Source of the DNA: VRUG01 sp965372745
GTDB taxonomy: Bacteria; Planctomycetota; Phycisphaerae; Sedimentisphaerales; Anaerobacaceae
DNA length: 64,000 nucleotides
Assembly: GCA_965372745.1 (NCBI GenBank)
Contig: CBDVDM010000001.1
Location: 1 to 64,000 of the forward strand
Direction: 5' to 3'
Part shown: positions 51,752 to 60,705 of the stretch, piece by piece
How positions within the stretch are numbered: the stretch's first letter is position 1
How the letters are laid out: every line of letters starts with the position of its first letter
The notes under the pieces: model-generated
What the model was told of the DNA's origin: nothing
Database searches by the model: none
Seen by the model: the letters and a program-made list of their open reading frames with translations, nothing else
Program-made: the position numbers and the translations under genes

Positions 51752-52882
51752 ATGATTAGTTGGAACTTTACAAACAGAAGAGTAAAACCCATCGGTTTGG
51801 ACATAGGGTATCATTCTGTAAAAATGGTTCAACTCAATGCCGTCAAAGATGGCTTGCAGGTCACGGCTGCTGATATGGCAAATATCGACCCTGACATAAA
51901 TGGTGATGAAAAACAAAGAAAGAAATTCATCGTCTCAGCTATTCGTCAAATGTTAGCTAAAGGCGATTTCCATGGAAGAGATGTCATAACCGCGTTACCG
52001 AATGACAAACTAATAATCACAAATTTGAGATTGTCCAGTGAACACAACAGCGAAGTCCATCAGTTCTTGAGAGATGAAGCTGCAAAACGGTTCGGATACG
52101 ACTCTGAAGATGATGTTATCAACTACATGTTAGCTGGAAATGTACAATCCGGTGGTGAGGTTAAAAATGAATGGATATTATTTGCAGCTGATGATAATAC
52201 AATCAGAAATCATATAAATATTCTTGAAAGAGCACAGCTTAAACCCGTTTCTATTGATGCTGTTCCATGTGCTTTGTTCAGAAGCTACAAAAGATTGCTC
52301 AGACGACAGCAGGACAAAGAACAAACCGAGTTTTTCGTCGACATCGGCAGCTGCTCTACTACTGTTGTTTTTGGGCAGGGTGGAAAAATCTGCTTCGTAA
52401 AACAGCTTCCAATCGGTGGTAATAAATTCAATAAGCAAATCGCTGAAAAATTAAGCATCAATATGAAAGAAGCTGAAAATTTAAGAGAAACTCTCAAAAA
52501 GGAAAAACTTGTAAACTTCAAAGCAGATTCCCGTCTTCCTGAGCCTGGCTCGAACCTTAAAAGCTCCATTGATGCTTCTGCCAGACAGATAATTGTTGAC
52601 TCGATAAGCGCCGTCTCTGAGGAACTGGCAAAGGAAATTGCAATGTGTTTGAGATATTATGTTGTTACCTTCAGGGGTAAAAGCGTCGAAAGTGTCGTGC
52701 TCTCCGGAGGTGAAGCTTATGAAAGTATACTGCACAATGTTTTAAAGCGTCAGCTGCAGATTGAAATTAATGTTGCTCAGCCGTTCGAAGGATTCGATGT
52801 TGCGAATGTGGATTTGGATTGTAGCGAGCATGGGCACCTTTGTGAATGGGCTATTGCCGTAGGACTTGCCTTAAAAAGCTGA
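51752..52882 (+). CDS. pilM: Type IV filament assembly protein PilM
   Basis: 376 residues, actin-like ATPase fold of the PilM/GspL-cytoplasmic family. VKPIGLDIGYHSVKMVQL is the first phosphate loop, FFVDIGSCSTTVVFG the second, and SVVLSGGEAYESILHNVL the adenosine motif. PilM binds the cytoplasmic N-terminus of PilN and links the inner-membrane platform to the motor. pilN- and pilO-like genes follow. Confidence 0.9.
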   Translation: MISWNFTNRRVKPIGLDIGYHSVKMVQLNAVKDGLQVTAADMANIDPDINGDEKQRKKFIVSAIRQMLAKGDFHGRDVITALPNDKLIITNLRLSSEHNSEVHQFLRDEAAKRFGYDSEDDVINYMLAGNVQSGGEVKNEWILFAADDNTIRNHINILERAQLKPVSIDAVPCALFRSYKRLLRRQQDKEQTEFFVDIGSCSTTVVFGQGGKICFVKQLPIGGNKFNKQIAEKLSINMKEAENLRETLKKEKLVNFKADSRLPEPGSNLKSSIDASARQIIVDSISAVSEELAKEIAMCLRYYVVTFRGKSVESVVLSGGEAYESILHNVLKRQLQIEINVAQPFEGFDVANVDLDCSEHGHLCEWAIAVGLALKS

Positions 52883-52912
52883 AGCTTGTGAAAAATATAG
52901 AAATGTAGCGAC

Positions 52913-53644
52913 ATGAAAGAAATTGATTTTATTCCGGATTGGTATAAGCGTAAAAGAGACATGCAGCATTCGTATCTCAGACAATATGCTGCTTTAGGGT
53001 GTCTGTTTGCAATTATGATGACCTGGAACTTTATCACTGCTGCTTCAATCTCAAGAGCCACTGCTCAGGTTACTCAGATATCACAACAATGCCAGGAGGC
53101 AAGAAACTATACTAACCAGTTCGCGATAATTAAAAACCAGATGGCAAAATCAAAAGAAAGGACGGAAATCCTCGATGAAATCGACTCTAAAATTGATGTC
53201 GCAGATATCCTGGCTGAACTTAGCTATCTGATAAAAGAAAATGTAATAGTTAATAGTTTCGATTTAAGCGCTGAAAGGCTTGCACTCGAACATACTGACA
53301 TTTCCAATAAAGGCTTGGCCATAAGAGCTGCTAAAAGTCGGATTCTGAATTCTTCAAGACCTGTAACCGGTGATGTCAGGTTTAAACTCGTCCTCAAAGG
53401 CTTAGCTGTCGATGCCAGTGATGTCGCTGAGTTGGTATGTGCCCTGGAAAAGTCGCCGTATTTTTTCCAGGTTATACTTGCTTATTCCAGAAATAAAACA
53501 ATGCGCGCAAAAGGAGAACTAAGGCGATGGCTCCTGGCCGTCAATAACAATATCACCTGTCCGGGAAAGGGATACCATGTAAGTGAATTTGAGCTGACTT
53601 GCTATATAGCAAATTATCGGCAACGGGATACGTTTATAAAATAA
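52913..53644 (+). CDS. pilN: PilN-like inner-membrane protein
   Basis: 243 residues. The N-terminal EIDFIPDWYKRKRD resembles the conserved INLLP-type PilN peptide that binds PilM. A single helix follows (about residues 25-48), then a coiled-coil and a ferredoxin-like periplasmic domain (DVRFKLVLKGLAVDASDVAE). The sequence is divergent, so position between pilM and the pilO-like gene is the main support. Dispersed element copy 3 begins 18 bases after its stop. Confidence 0.75.
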   Translation: MKEIDFIPDWYKRKRDMQHSYLRQYAALGCLFAIMMTWNFITAASISRATAQVTQISQQCQEARNYTNQFAIIKNQMAKSKERTEILDEIDSKIDVADILAELSYLIKENVIVNSFDLSAERLALEHTDISNKGLAIRAAKSRILNSSRPVTGDVRFKLVLKGLAVDASDVAELVCALEKSPYFFQVILAYSRNKTMRAKGELRRWLLAVNNNITCPGKGYHVSEFELTCYIANYRQRDTFIK

Positions 53645-53661
53645 TAGGATAAATACGAAAT

Positions 53662-53766
53662 AATACCCTTTAGGGTAATAAATTATGCTTTTAGTTTTTA
53701 TAAGTAACAGTCAACAAGCAACTTATCTATTGATAAGGCGCAATTATTAACCGTAATTGGCATAAG
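53662..53766 (+). repeat. Dispersed hairpin element, copy 3
   Basis: 105 bases. The ends match copies 1 and 2 (TAATACCCTTTAGGGTAATA at the left, ATTATTAACCGTAATTGGCA at the right), but the middle differs. There, CTTATC-TATT-GATAAG (about 53722-53737) forms a hairpin at the place where copies 1 and 2 have GGT-TGTT-ACC and GGGT-TCTT-ACCC. It sits inside the pilN-pilO junction, 4 bases before the next ATG. Confidence 0.7.
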
Positions 53767-53769
53767 CTT

Positions 53770-54318
53770 ATGGGATTTTTAAAAGAAAAACGACAAATAG
53801 CGATTTTTGTAATGGTTGCTTTAATGGCTGCTGCATTCTTCCTGTTCAAGTATCTGCCTTTGCGCGAAAGACTATCAAATGTAAAGCAGGCTTTGGCTGA
53901 ACAAAAACTTGCTATTATGAAATCGCAGATAGAAGAGCAGCAGTTGCCGAAAGTACAGATACTGCTTGACGACCTGCAAAACCAGGTCGAAAAATTTGAC
54001 TCTCAAATACCTGGTAACAGAGACCTGGGCATTTTCTTACAGCAAGTGACAAAACTTATGAATGACCATGGACTTAAGGAACAGTACATTCAGCCTGCTG
54101 CTGAAATTAAAACAACAACCCTTAACTGCATTCCAATTAATATGCAGTGCAAAGGAACTTTACAGCAATTATTTGATTTTTATAAGGCTTTCCAGAATGC
54201 TGACAGATTGGTCAGAATAGAGAGGGTTAGTTTTGATAATGATATCAACTACAGTGGAAAGCTGCAAATGAAAGCCAAAGCAATTATTTACTATTTGAAT
54301 CAGCAGAACAAAGGATAA
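53770..54318 (+). CDS. pilO: PilO-like inner-membrane protein
   Basis: 182 residues. One N-terminal helix (about 10-27), a coiled-coil (RLSNVKQALAEQKLAIMKSQ), then a periplasmic PilO/GspM-like ferredoxin domain with LGIFLQQVTKLMNDHGL and LQQLFDFYKAFQNADRLVRI, the usual PilO wording. Forms a heterodimer with PilN in the alignment platform. There is no ribosome site; the dispersed element lies immediately upstream. Confidence 0.85.
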   Translation: MGFLKEKRQIAIFVMVALMAAAFFLFKYLPLRERLSNVKQALAEQKLAIMKSQIEEQQLPKVQILLDDLQNQVEKFDSQIPGNRDLGIFLQQVTKLMNDHGLKEQYIQPAAEIKTTTLNCIPINMQCKGTLQQLFDFYKAFQNADRLVRIERVSFDNDINYSGKLQMKAKAIIYYLNQQNKG

Positions 54319-54324
54319 AAAAAC

Positions 54325-54897
54325 ATGAAACGGGAAGATGATAGTAAAAACGGGATTATCAATGACATTCTTGGACGATTGGCAGTTGAAAAGAAAAAGG
54401 CTGTTACAATCTCATGTTTGTTTTTAGTGATGGTCTTTATGTGGGTCAGGGCTTTTATCGGAAAGAGCCCTGCTGACGCACAGGCTGTAAGCAGCTCTGC
54501 TGGAATAACGGATAAACAGCAGAATCCCGAGGCAAACGTTGAGTTTATTGAACTGCCTCATATTAAGGGAAGAAACGATGTTCTTACCAGAGACTTTTTC
54601 GCCGATAATCAGCGAAAAACAGATAGACAGAATAATCTCGGCTTTTCCGGAAGCACCGATGCGCACATCAGTTGGATTATTAAAAATCTGAAGCTCGAAG
54701 CAATTGGATTGGGTAAAAAGCCCCAGGCTTTTATCAACGGCAGGGTCTTCTCGATAGGGGATGAACTGGTACTTAAAGATGGCGATGATTCTTACGTCTG
54801 TGAAGTGATTGAGATTGAACAGGAAAGAGTATTGATAAAATACGGGCAGAAAAAAGTGGAGTTGAAATTTACTGAAGAAATCGACGTAACTTATTAA
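54325..54897 (+). CDS. PilP/GspC-like periplasmic connector
   Basis: 190 residues. A membrane helix (about 26-44), a disordered linker and a C-terminal beta domain (LKLEAIGLGKKPQAFINGRV, FSIGDELVLKDGDDSYVCEV) that fits the HR domain of GspC/PilP. This domain contacts the secretin N0 domain. It starts 7 bases after the pilO stop and precedes the secretin gene. Confidence 0.75.
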   Translation: MKREDDSKNGIINDILGRLAVEKKKAVTISCLFLVMVFMWVRAFIGKSPADAQAVSSSAGITDKQQNPEANVEFIELPHIKGRNDVLTRDFFADNQRKTDRQNNLGFSGSTDAHISWIIKNLKLEAIGLGKKPQAFINGRVFSIGDELVLKDGDDSYVCEVIEIEQERVLIKYGQKKVELKFTEEIDVTY

Positions 54898-54960
54898 CTG
54901 AAAATAAATACCAATTTTGTATGGTATGCAAAACATGATTTTAAAAACAGGAGCTAAATT

Positions 54961-56691
54961 ATGAATTACAAAGAAAAATTAATGACAAATGTGAAAACAA
55001 AAAAAACCGGTTATGTATTACGGTTGATAGTTTTCTGTATCGCAGCTATCGCACTTTGTGGAGGACAGCAGGGACCAACGCTCGCCTACGCTGAACCTGA
55101 CAGCACGGCAGACAGCGAGAGTATCAAAATAGACTACTCTCAGGACGAAATTATCCAGTCTATCTCTTTCAAAAAGGATGTTGGGATTAGAGATGCGCTA
55201 GCTTTCCTGGCGGCGAAGTATCAAAAAAACATTGTTCCTTCCCCAAGCGTCGATGGGAAATTGGCCTTTACAAATCTTTACAACGTGAGTTTTGAAGAGG
55301 CGATGGACGCTATATTAGGAGTTGACTTTAGATACCAGCAAAAGGGTAATCTCATCAAGGTCTATACTACTGCCGAATTTGAAAAAGTCAAAAATGATGT
55401 AACAAGGATGACGTATAAGATCTTTATTTTGAAGTGCATTACTGCCGCCGAAGCGAGAAAGCTCATCCTGCCGCTTTTAAGTCCAAGTGGTAAAATCGAA
55501 GTTACTACTCCCGCCGCGACCGGTGTACCAATCGATGACGCACTCAGTTCAGAGTCTGGAGGCGGCGATTCTGTTGCAATGAGTGACACAATCATCGTTT
55601 ATGATTATCCGGAGCGTCTTGCCGAAGTTGAAAAGGTCATAAATCTCGTTGATGTCAGGCCGCAACAAATCTTGGTAGAAGCCACTATTTTAAGTGCTAA
55701 ACTGACTGAAGAAATGCAATTTGGTATCGATTGGCAGAGTTTAAAAGGTACTATCGCTGCTCTAAGTGGAATCTCCAGCGGTACAGCGGATTTCATCTCT
55801 GCAGTTAGCACTTCCCAGGTCAGCAATACCGGTGGACTTACTGCCGGATTTGCTTTTGGTGATGTTGGTGTTTTCCTTGAAGCTGTTGAAGAAATTACAG
55901 ATGTTACAATTCTTGCAAATCCGAAGATTATGGCCGTCAACAAACAGCTCGGACAGGTCTTTATCGGCAAGAAAATAGGCTATCGCGAGGGCGATACATT
56001 TGATACAGCCGGTAATCTTGTTGAAGGTGAAGTCAAGTTTCTTGAAACAGGTACAAAACTTTCATTCAGACCCTACATCATAGATGACAACTATATCCGA
56101 ATGGATATTCATCCGAAAGATAGCTCTGGTGAGTTGGTATCGGGATTGCCTGAGGAAACTTCTGCTGAATTGGCTACTAATATTATGGTCAAAGATGGTC
56201 AGACTATTGTTATTGGTGGAATGTTCCGGGACAAAGTTACTACAGGAAGAACTCAGGTTCCTATTCTCGGAGACCTGCCTCTTATAGGCCCTTTGTTCAC
56301 AGGTACTTCCGACACAGTTGAACGTCATGAGGTTATCGTCCTGCTTACACCTCACATCATCAAGGACCCGGTTGAAACCGGAGGCAGTGAACGCGCAGAA
56401 GATGTACAAAGAAAAAGGTTTGGTGCAAAAGATGGAGTAAATCTATTGTCACGTACAAGAGTTGCTGAAGACGGATATTCCTATGCTGTGAATCTCTATC
56501 TCGATGAGAAATATGAAGCTGCTTTGCTGCACCTTGACTATGTCCTCAAAGTAAGACCTACTTACCTTGAAGCTATTAGGCTTAAAGAGAAAATCATCAG
56601 CGAAACTTCTATCGATGGCGATACCAAACCTGAAAGAAGCATTCTTGGCATCATCGACCGGGAATATTCGGACAACTGGCTTCGGAGATAA
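54961..56691 (+). CDS. Outer-membrane secretin (PilQ/GspD-like) with C-terminal repeat
   Basis: 576 residues. Sec signal to about residue 42 (ending LAYA-EPD), an N0/STN-like start (IQSISFKKDVGIRDALAFLA), an N1 domain (YKIFILKCITAAEARKLILP), then the secretin domain. VDVRPQQILVEATIL, VTILANPKIMAVNKQ, MVKDGQTIVIGGMFRDKV and PILGDLPLIGPLF are its hallmarks. After about residue 480 an unusual tail has YAVNLYLDEKYEAALLHLDY, a TPR-like pair. AGGAG 7 bases before the ATG. Forms the outer-membrane gate for the filament. Confidence 0.93.
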   Translation: MNYKEKLMTNVKTKKTGYVLRLIVFCIAAIALCGGQQGPTLAYAEPDSTADSESIKIDYSQDEIIQSISFKKDVGIRDALAFLAAKYQKNIVPSPSVDGKLAFTNLYNVSFEEAMDAILGVDFRYQQKGNLIKVYTTAEFEKVKNDVTRMTYKIFILKCITAAEARKLILPLLSPSGKIEVTTPAATGVPIDDALSSESGGGDSVAMSDTIIVYDYPERLAEVEKVINLVDVRPQQILVEATILSAKLTEEMQFGIDWQSLKGTIAALSGISSGTADFISAVSTSQVSNTGGLTAGFAFGDVGVFLEAVEEITDVTILANPKIMAVNKQLGQVFIGKKIGYREGDTFDTAGNLVEGEVKFLETGTKLSFRPYIIDDNYIRMDIHPKDSSGELVSGLPEETSAELATNIMVKDGQTIVIGGMFRDKVTTGRTQVPILGDLPLIGPLFTGTSDTVERHEVIVLLTPHIIKDPVETGGSERAEDVQRKRFGAKDGVNLLSRTRVAEDGYSYAVNLYLDEKYEAALLHLDYVLKVRPTYLEAIRLKEKIISETSIDGDTKPERSILGIIDREYSDNWLRR

Positions 56692-56760
56692 AGGGGAAAT
56701 ACATATAGCTGAATATTTGTTGTTAAAAAAATTGGATTAGAAGTAGTTAAGGATATTTAA

Positions 56761-58263
56761 GTGGAAACGAGAAAAAGCTTACAATCAAAAACAACGCATG
56801 TACTGGCGTTTAGCTTATTCGCCATTGCCCTGGCTGCATGGTTATATTCAGGTTACGTCGATGATAAGCGCACCGTTATTTTAGGTTTGCATGTTGCAGC
56901 TGCCGCCGGTCTGGGCTGGATTGGATGGTACTGTTTAAAGCTGTTTGACGTCTTCAGGAAGGCTGTAAAACTCATTAAGCAGGGAGAAGTTGCTAATCTA
57001 AAAAAATCCGGTAACTGTCTAACCGGTGAACTGTTCCAGGCAATAAAAAATCGCATTTCTGTCTATCTTAATTACATTACTGAGCTTGAAAGACAGGTGC
57101 GCAACATGCAAATCAAGGTACGGCTTTTGCGAAGACTGAAACGGAATACAGATGCCGTTCTTTTACAAATCCCTGATGCCATGATTGTCATTGACGAGTT
57201 TAATAAACTTATTATGGCAAACCAGGCAGCTGAAAAGCTATTTAACTTTGACCTGAAAAGCTCAAAGTATAAACCGATTAACGAGGTAATAACTTTATCC
57301 TGTTTGGTTGAGCAGTCTTTTGGGGAGCAAAAGAAAAGTAACTTTGTGAATTTATTGTACCAAAGTAAACAAAACAGGTCCCACACAATCAAACATGAAA
57401 TTGTTCTTATTGGTAAAGAGGATGAATGTGATAAGTCCTTCGATTGTTCTGTTTCGTGCATTTACGAGAACAACGGGAGACTTTGGGGCGTAGTCGCTAT
57501 CCTCCATGATATTACCCGCAAAAAACAGATAGACCGGTTGAAAGATGATTTTGTAGGCCATGTCTCGCATGAGTTAAAAACACCTCTCGCTTCTATTACT
57601 GCTTATTCCGAAATGTTAGCCGGCAGCGATGTAAAAGATGAACAAACTAAAAACCGGTTCTACTCAGTTATTCAAAAACAGGCGAAAAAATTGAATCAGC
57701 TTATCGAGGACCTTTTGGATACTTCCCGGATTGAATCTGGAATGATAAAAATTGAAAAACAGCACTTTAACTTACAAATGCTGATAACGGAACAGCTCCA
57801 GATGATAAAAGGTTATGCCGGGCGGAAGAAGATAAAAATTATCGAACCTGACAGTAAAAATGCCATCATATTCGGCCAGGTCTACGCCGACAGGAATATG
57901 ATTGCGCAGGTTATCACTAATCTGCTGACCAATGCTGTCAAGTATACTAAGCATGGAGGAGCGATAAAAATCGAAACAGATATTGACGAGGCGGAAAATC
58001 TCGCAAAAGTTACGGTTACCGATACAGGTATAGGAATTAAAGAAGACCGTCTTATGCGCATCTTTGATAAATATTATAGGGCCGGCACTGATGAACATCA
58101 GGAAAAAGGTTTCGGCTTGGGGCTTAACCTTGTTAAACAAATTGTCGAAAAACTCCATGGTGGACGTGTCTTTGTCAGCAGTACGCCGGGGGTGGGTAGT
58201 ACTTTCGGATTTGAGTTGCCTTTGGCCAAAACAGAGAAAGTCGTACAACCGCAGAGTTTATAG
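56761..58263 (+). CDS. Sensor histidine kinase with PAS domain
   Basis: 500 residues. Two N-terminal helices with a very short loop (about 13-30 and 37-58), a coiled/HAMP-like stretch, a PAS domain (PDAMIVIDEFNKLIMANQAA), then HisKA with His270 in HVSHELKTPLASITAYSEM. The ATPase domain has the N box NLLTNAVKYTKHGG, DTGIGIKE, FDKYYRAG and GFGLGLNLVKQIV. The GTG start follows the secretin by 69 bases. With hardly any periplasmic loop it probably senses a membrane or cytoplasmic signal. The response regulator starts 18 bases later and is the likely partner. Confidence 0.92.
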   Translation: METRKSLQSKTTHVLAFSLFAIALAAWLYSGYVDDKRTVILGLHVAAAAGLGWIGWYCLKLFDVFRKAVKLIKQGEVANLKKSGNCLTGELFQAIKNRISVYLNYITELERQVRNMQIKVRLLRRLKRNTDAVLLQIPDAMIVIDEFNKLIMANQAAEKLFNFDLKSSKYKPINEVITLSCLVEQSFGEQKKSNFVNLLYQSKQNRSHTIKHEIVLIGKEDECDKSFDCSVSCIYENNGRLWGVVAILHDITRKKQIDRLKDDFVGHVSHELKTPLASITAYSEMLAGSDVKDEQTKNRFYSVIQKQAKKLNQLIEDLLDTSRIESGMIKIEKQHFNLQMLITEQLQMIKGYAGRKKIKIIEPDSKNAIIFGQVYADRNMIAQVITNLLTNAVKYTKHGGAIKIETDIDEAENLAKVTVTDTGIGIKEDRLMRIFDKYYRAGTDEHQEKGFGLGLNLVKQIVEKLHGGRVFVSSTPGVGSTFGFELPLAKTEKVVQPQSL

Positions 58264-58281
58264 TTTTATGGAGGCTAAGTG

Positions 58282-58674
58282 ATGACAGGTAAAAAGAAAG
58301 TTTTAGTTGTGGATGATGAGATTCATATTGTGCATGTTGTGGCAATTAAACTGCGAAATAACGGATATGACGTCATATCTGCTGATAACGGTGGTGATGC
58401 ATACAGAATCGCTTGTGAACAAAAACCGGATATCATTGTCACCGATTTGCAGATGCCGAATATGACCGGCCTGGAGCTTATCCGGAAACTTGCAAAAAAT
58501 GAAAGTACCAGGGATATTCCCGTCATCCTTTTAACTGCGAGAAACTTCTCTGATAAGAATCAGCAGGACGAGTTGAAAATAGCGCAATGTCTTACAAAAC
58601 CATTTAGTCCGAGGGAATTATTAAAAAGTGTTCAGGGTATTTTGTATGAAAAGGTTTTGATACAGGATAGTTAA
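58282..58674 (+). CDS. Single-domain response regulator
   Basis: 130 residues, CheY-like receiver only. Acid pocket VVDDE, phospho-acceptor Asp55 in IIVTDLQMP, Thr in LLTAR and Lys in TKPFSPRELL. GGAGG 7 bases before ATG 58282. No output domain, so it must act on another protein, possibly the filament motor or the HD-GYP protein encoded next. Confidence 0.94.
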   Translation: MTGKKKVLVVDDEIHIVHVVAIKLRNNGYDVISADNGGDAYRIACEQKPDIIVTDLQMPNMTGLELIRKLAKNESTRDIPVILLTARNFSDKNQQDELKIAQCLTKPFSPRELLKSVQGILYEKVLIQDS

Positions 58675-58699
58675 GTATATCTGTGATTTAAGGATACCT

Positions 58700-60328
58700 A
58701 TGTTAGGTGTAAATAATGATAATTTAAGTGCGCTACAATTACAGTTGCTGGCAACTTTTGGAGCAAAAATAAACAAGCTCGGCGTCGGTTTTGCCGTCTG
58801 CAATTCCAATGGTGAGCTAATCTTGCTGAATAATGCGGGTTCATTCGAAACCGACTCTCAATTGTTAACTTCTATTGCTCAGCAGCTTTTGAGGCAAAAT
58901 CACTCACAAAATTATACAAATTCAGATAACTGCGTTTATCCATTTGATATGGATAACTTTATCCTGGCTACCGTTCTAAACGCTGATGAACGATGCTGTG
59001 CTGTAGCCTTAATCGATACCGGTCAGAAACAGCAGGAGTCTGGTATCTTATTTACTCAGCTACTTGAGTTCATGGCAGACAGCTTCACGGCACTGGCCAA
59101 ATCAGAACAGCAGACCGAAATCGTATGCAATGAGTTGTCGCATACTTATGAGGAACTGACGCTGCTTTACAGACTTAGCATGTGTATGAAAGTTACTCTT
59201 ACTGACAGCAGCTATTTACAGATAGCTTGTGACAGCTTAACTGAAATTATTAATGTTGAGGGCATTGCTGTTCTCGTCGAAAAAACTTTGAACGGAGAAA
59301 AACAACTTGTCCTTGCTGCCGGTTCCGGCGTTATTGACATCGATGATGATATTGTTGCTGTTGTATATGATAGACTGCAAAACGAATTAGACACAGACAA
59401 AGAGGCTTTATTGGACAGCGATATTGATTCACCTTTTAAATATCAATGGCCAAAAAATATCAGAAATATCGTTGCTGTACCATTATACGGTAAGGAAAAA
59501 AGCAGGGCACATTTACCCGAAGAAACTCATAATAAAAACTGCCTCATTGGGTTTATGGTTGCAGTGAACAGAATTGGAAAACCTGATTTCGACAGCCCTG
59601 ACATGAAAATCTTTAACTCTGTTGCTAACAGCTGTGCCATTTTTGTCGAAAACGGAAGATTGTTCAACGAGTTAAAGGCTTTATTCATCGGCTCGTTAAA
59701 GGCACTTACCAGCAGCATCGATGCAAAAGACCAATATACCAGAGGTCACTCGGAAAGGGTCGCTTTCATTTCAAGATGGATTGCTGAAAAACAGGGCTAT
59801 GATGATGACTTTGTTCATAAGATTTATTTAGCCGGCCTGCTCCATGATATCGGGAAAATCGGAATTAACGAAAATGTGCTTTGCAAAGATGGACAGCTCA
59901 CTTCTTCCGAGGCTGATTATATGAAAATGCACCCTTCTATAGGAGCAAACATCTTAAAAGAAATTAAACAAATGGAGCAAATCGTTCCAGGCGTCCTGCA
60001 CCACCACGAGCGTATCGACGGCAGTGGATATCCAGACGGACTCGTTGGTGACCGGATTCCTTTGATTGGGAAAATTATTGGGCTTGCTGACAGTTTCGAC
60101 GCTATGACTTCAAAAAGAACTTACAGAGGTGCGATGACACCCGAACAGGCTTTAAAGGAAATTGAAAATGGTTTAGGAACTCAATTCGATGAAAAAATAG
60201 GACGTATCTTTATAGAAAGTGACGTATACCATCTCTGGAACATGATGCAGAATGGTTTTACTCAGATTTGCGACACCGCTAATTTTGCAGATTATAGTAC
60301 TGCGACTGTGGGAGCTCTTATAAGATGA
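58700..60328 (+). CDS. GAF + HD-GYP domain protein
   Basis: 542 residues. Residues 1-150 may form a PAS-like domain; residues about 160-325 fit a GAF domain (LTLLYRLSMCMKVTLTDSSY, then AVPLYGKEKS and IFVENGRLFNELK). The HD-GYP domain starts near 340: HSERVAFISRWIA, His382-Asp383 in LLHDIGKIGI, HPSIGANIL, HHERIDGSGYPDGL and LADSFDAMTSKRTYR. The full HD-GYP signature suggests active c-di-GMP phosphodiesterase function. Its stop overlaps the STAS gene by four bases. Confidence 0.93.
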   Translation: MLGVNNDNLSALQLQLLATFGAKINKLGVGFAVCNSNGELILLNNAGSFETDSQLLTSIAQQLLRQNHSQNYTNSDNCVYPFDMDNFILATVLNADERCCAVALIDTGQKQQESGILFTQLLEFMADSFTALAKSEQQTEIVCNELSHTYEELTLLYRLSMCMKVTLTDSSYLQIACDSLTEIINVEGIAVLVEKTLNGEKQLVLAAGSGVIDIDDDIVAVVYDRLQNELDTDKEALLDSDIDSPFKYQWPKNIRNIVAVPLYGKEKSRAHLPEETHNKNCLIGFMVAVNRIGKPDFDSPDMKIFNSVANSCAIFVENGRLFNELKALFIGSLKALTSSIDAKDQYTRGHSERVAFISRWIAEKQGYDDDFVHKIYLAGLLHDIGKIGINENVLCKDGQLTSSEADYMKMHPSIGANILKEIKQMEQIVPGVLHHHERIDGSGYPDGLVGDRIPLIGKIIGLADSFDAMTSKRTYRGAMTPEQALKEIENGLGTQFDEKIGRIFIESDVYHLWNMMQNGFTQICDTANFADYSTATVGALIR

Positions 60329-60660
60329 AAATTAAAACGCAGGATTATGACAATTTTACCGTTATACAGTTACATGGCGAATTTGACAGTGAGTTTACGG
60401 AAATATTTCAGAACAGCATCACTGAAGCGATTGCAAAACATAATGATGGTGTTGCCCTCGATATGAGTAAAGTGACTTTTATCGATAGTGAAGGGCTTGA
60501 GCGATTGCTCTGGGCCAGAGATTATTGTAATGAGAATAATTGTTTTCTCAAGTGCGTTAGTTTAGATGAAAACTGCAGGAAAATTCTGGAGATTACCCGG
60601 CTTGAAAGTGAGTTCGACTGTTATGATGATATTAACATGGCAGTAAAAAGTATTACTTAG
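60325..60660 (+). CDS. STAS-domain (anti-anti-sigma-like) protein
   Basis: 111 residues, complete STAS domain. IQLHGEFDSEF opens it; the phosphorylatable serine is Ser55 in VTFIDSEGLERLLWA. Such proteins switch partners after Ser phosphorylation by an HPK/RsbW kinase and dephosphorylation by PP2C. Neither enzyme is in the window. Translationally coupled to the HD-GYP gene, so the two likely work together in controlling the filament machine. Confidence 0.9.
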   Translation: MKIKTQDYDNFTVIQLHGEFDSEFTEIFQNSITEAIAKHNDGVALDMSKVTFIDSEGLERLLWARDYCNENNCFLKCVSLDENCRKILEITRLESEFDCYDDINMAVKSIT

Positions 60661-60705
60661 AAATAAGCGAATTTCATGTTAATGAAACTTCGGTAGAAGA
60701 ATATT

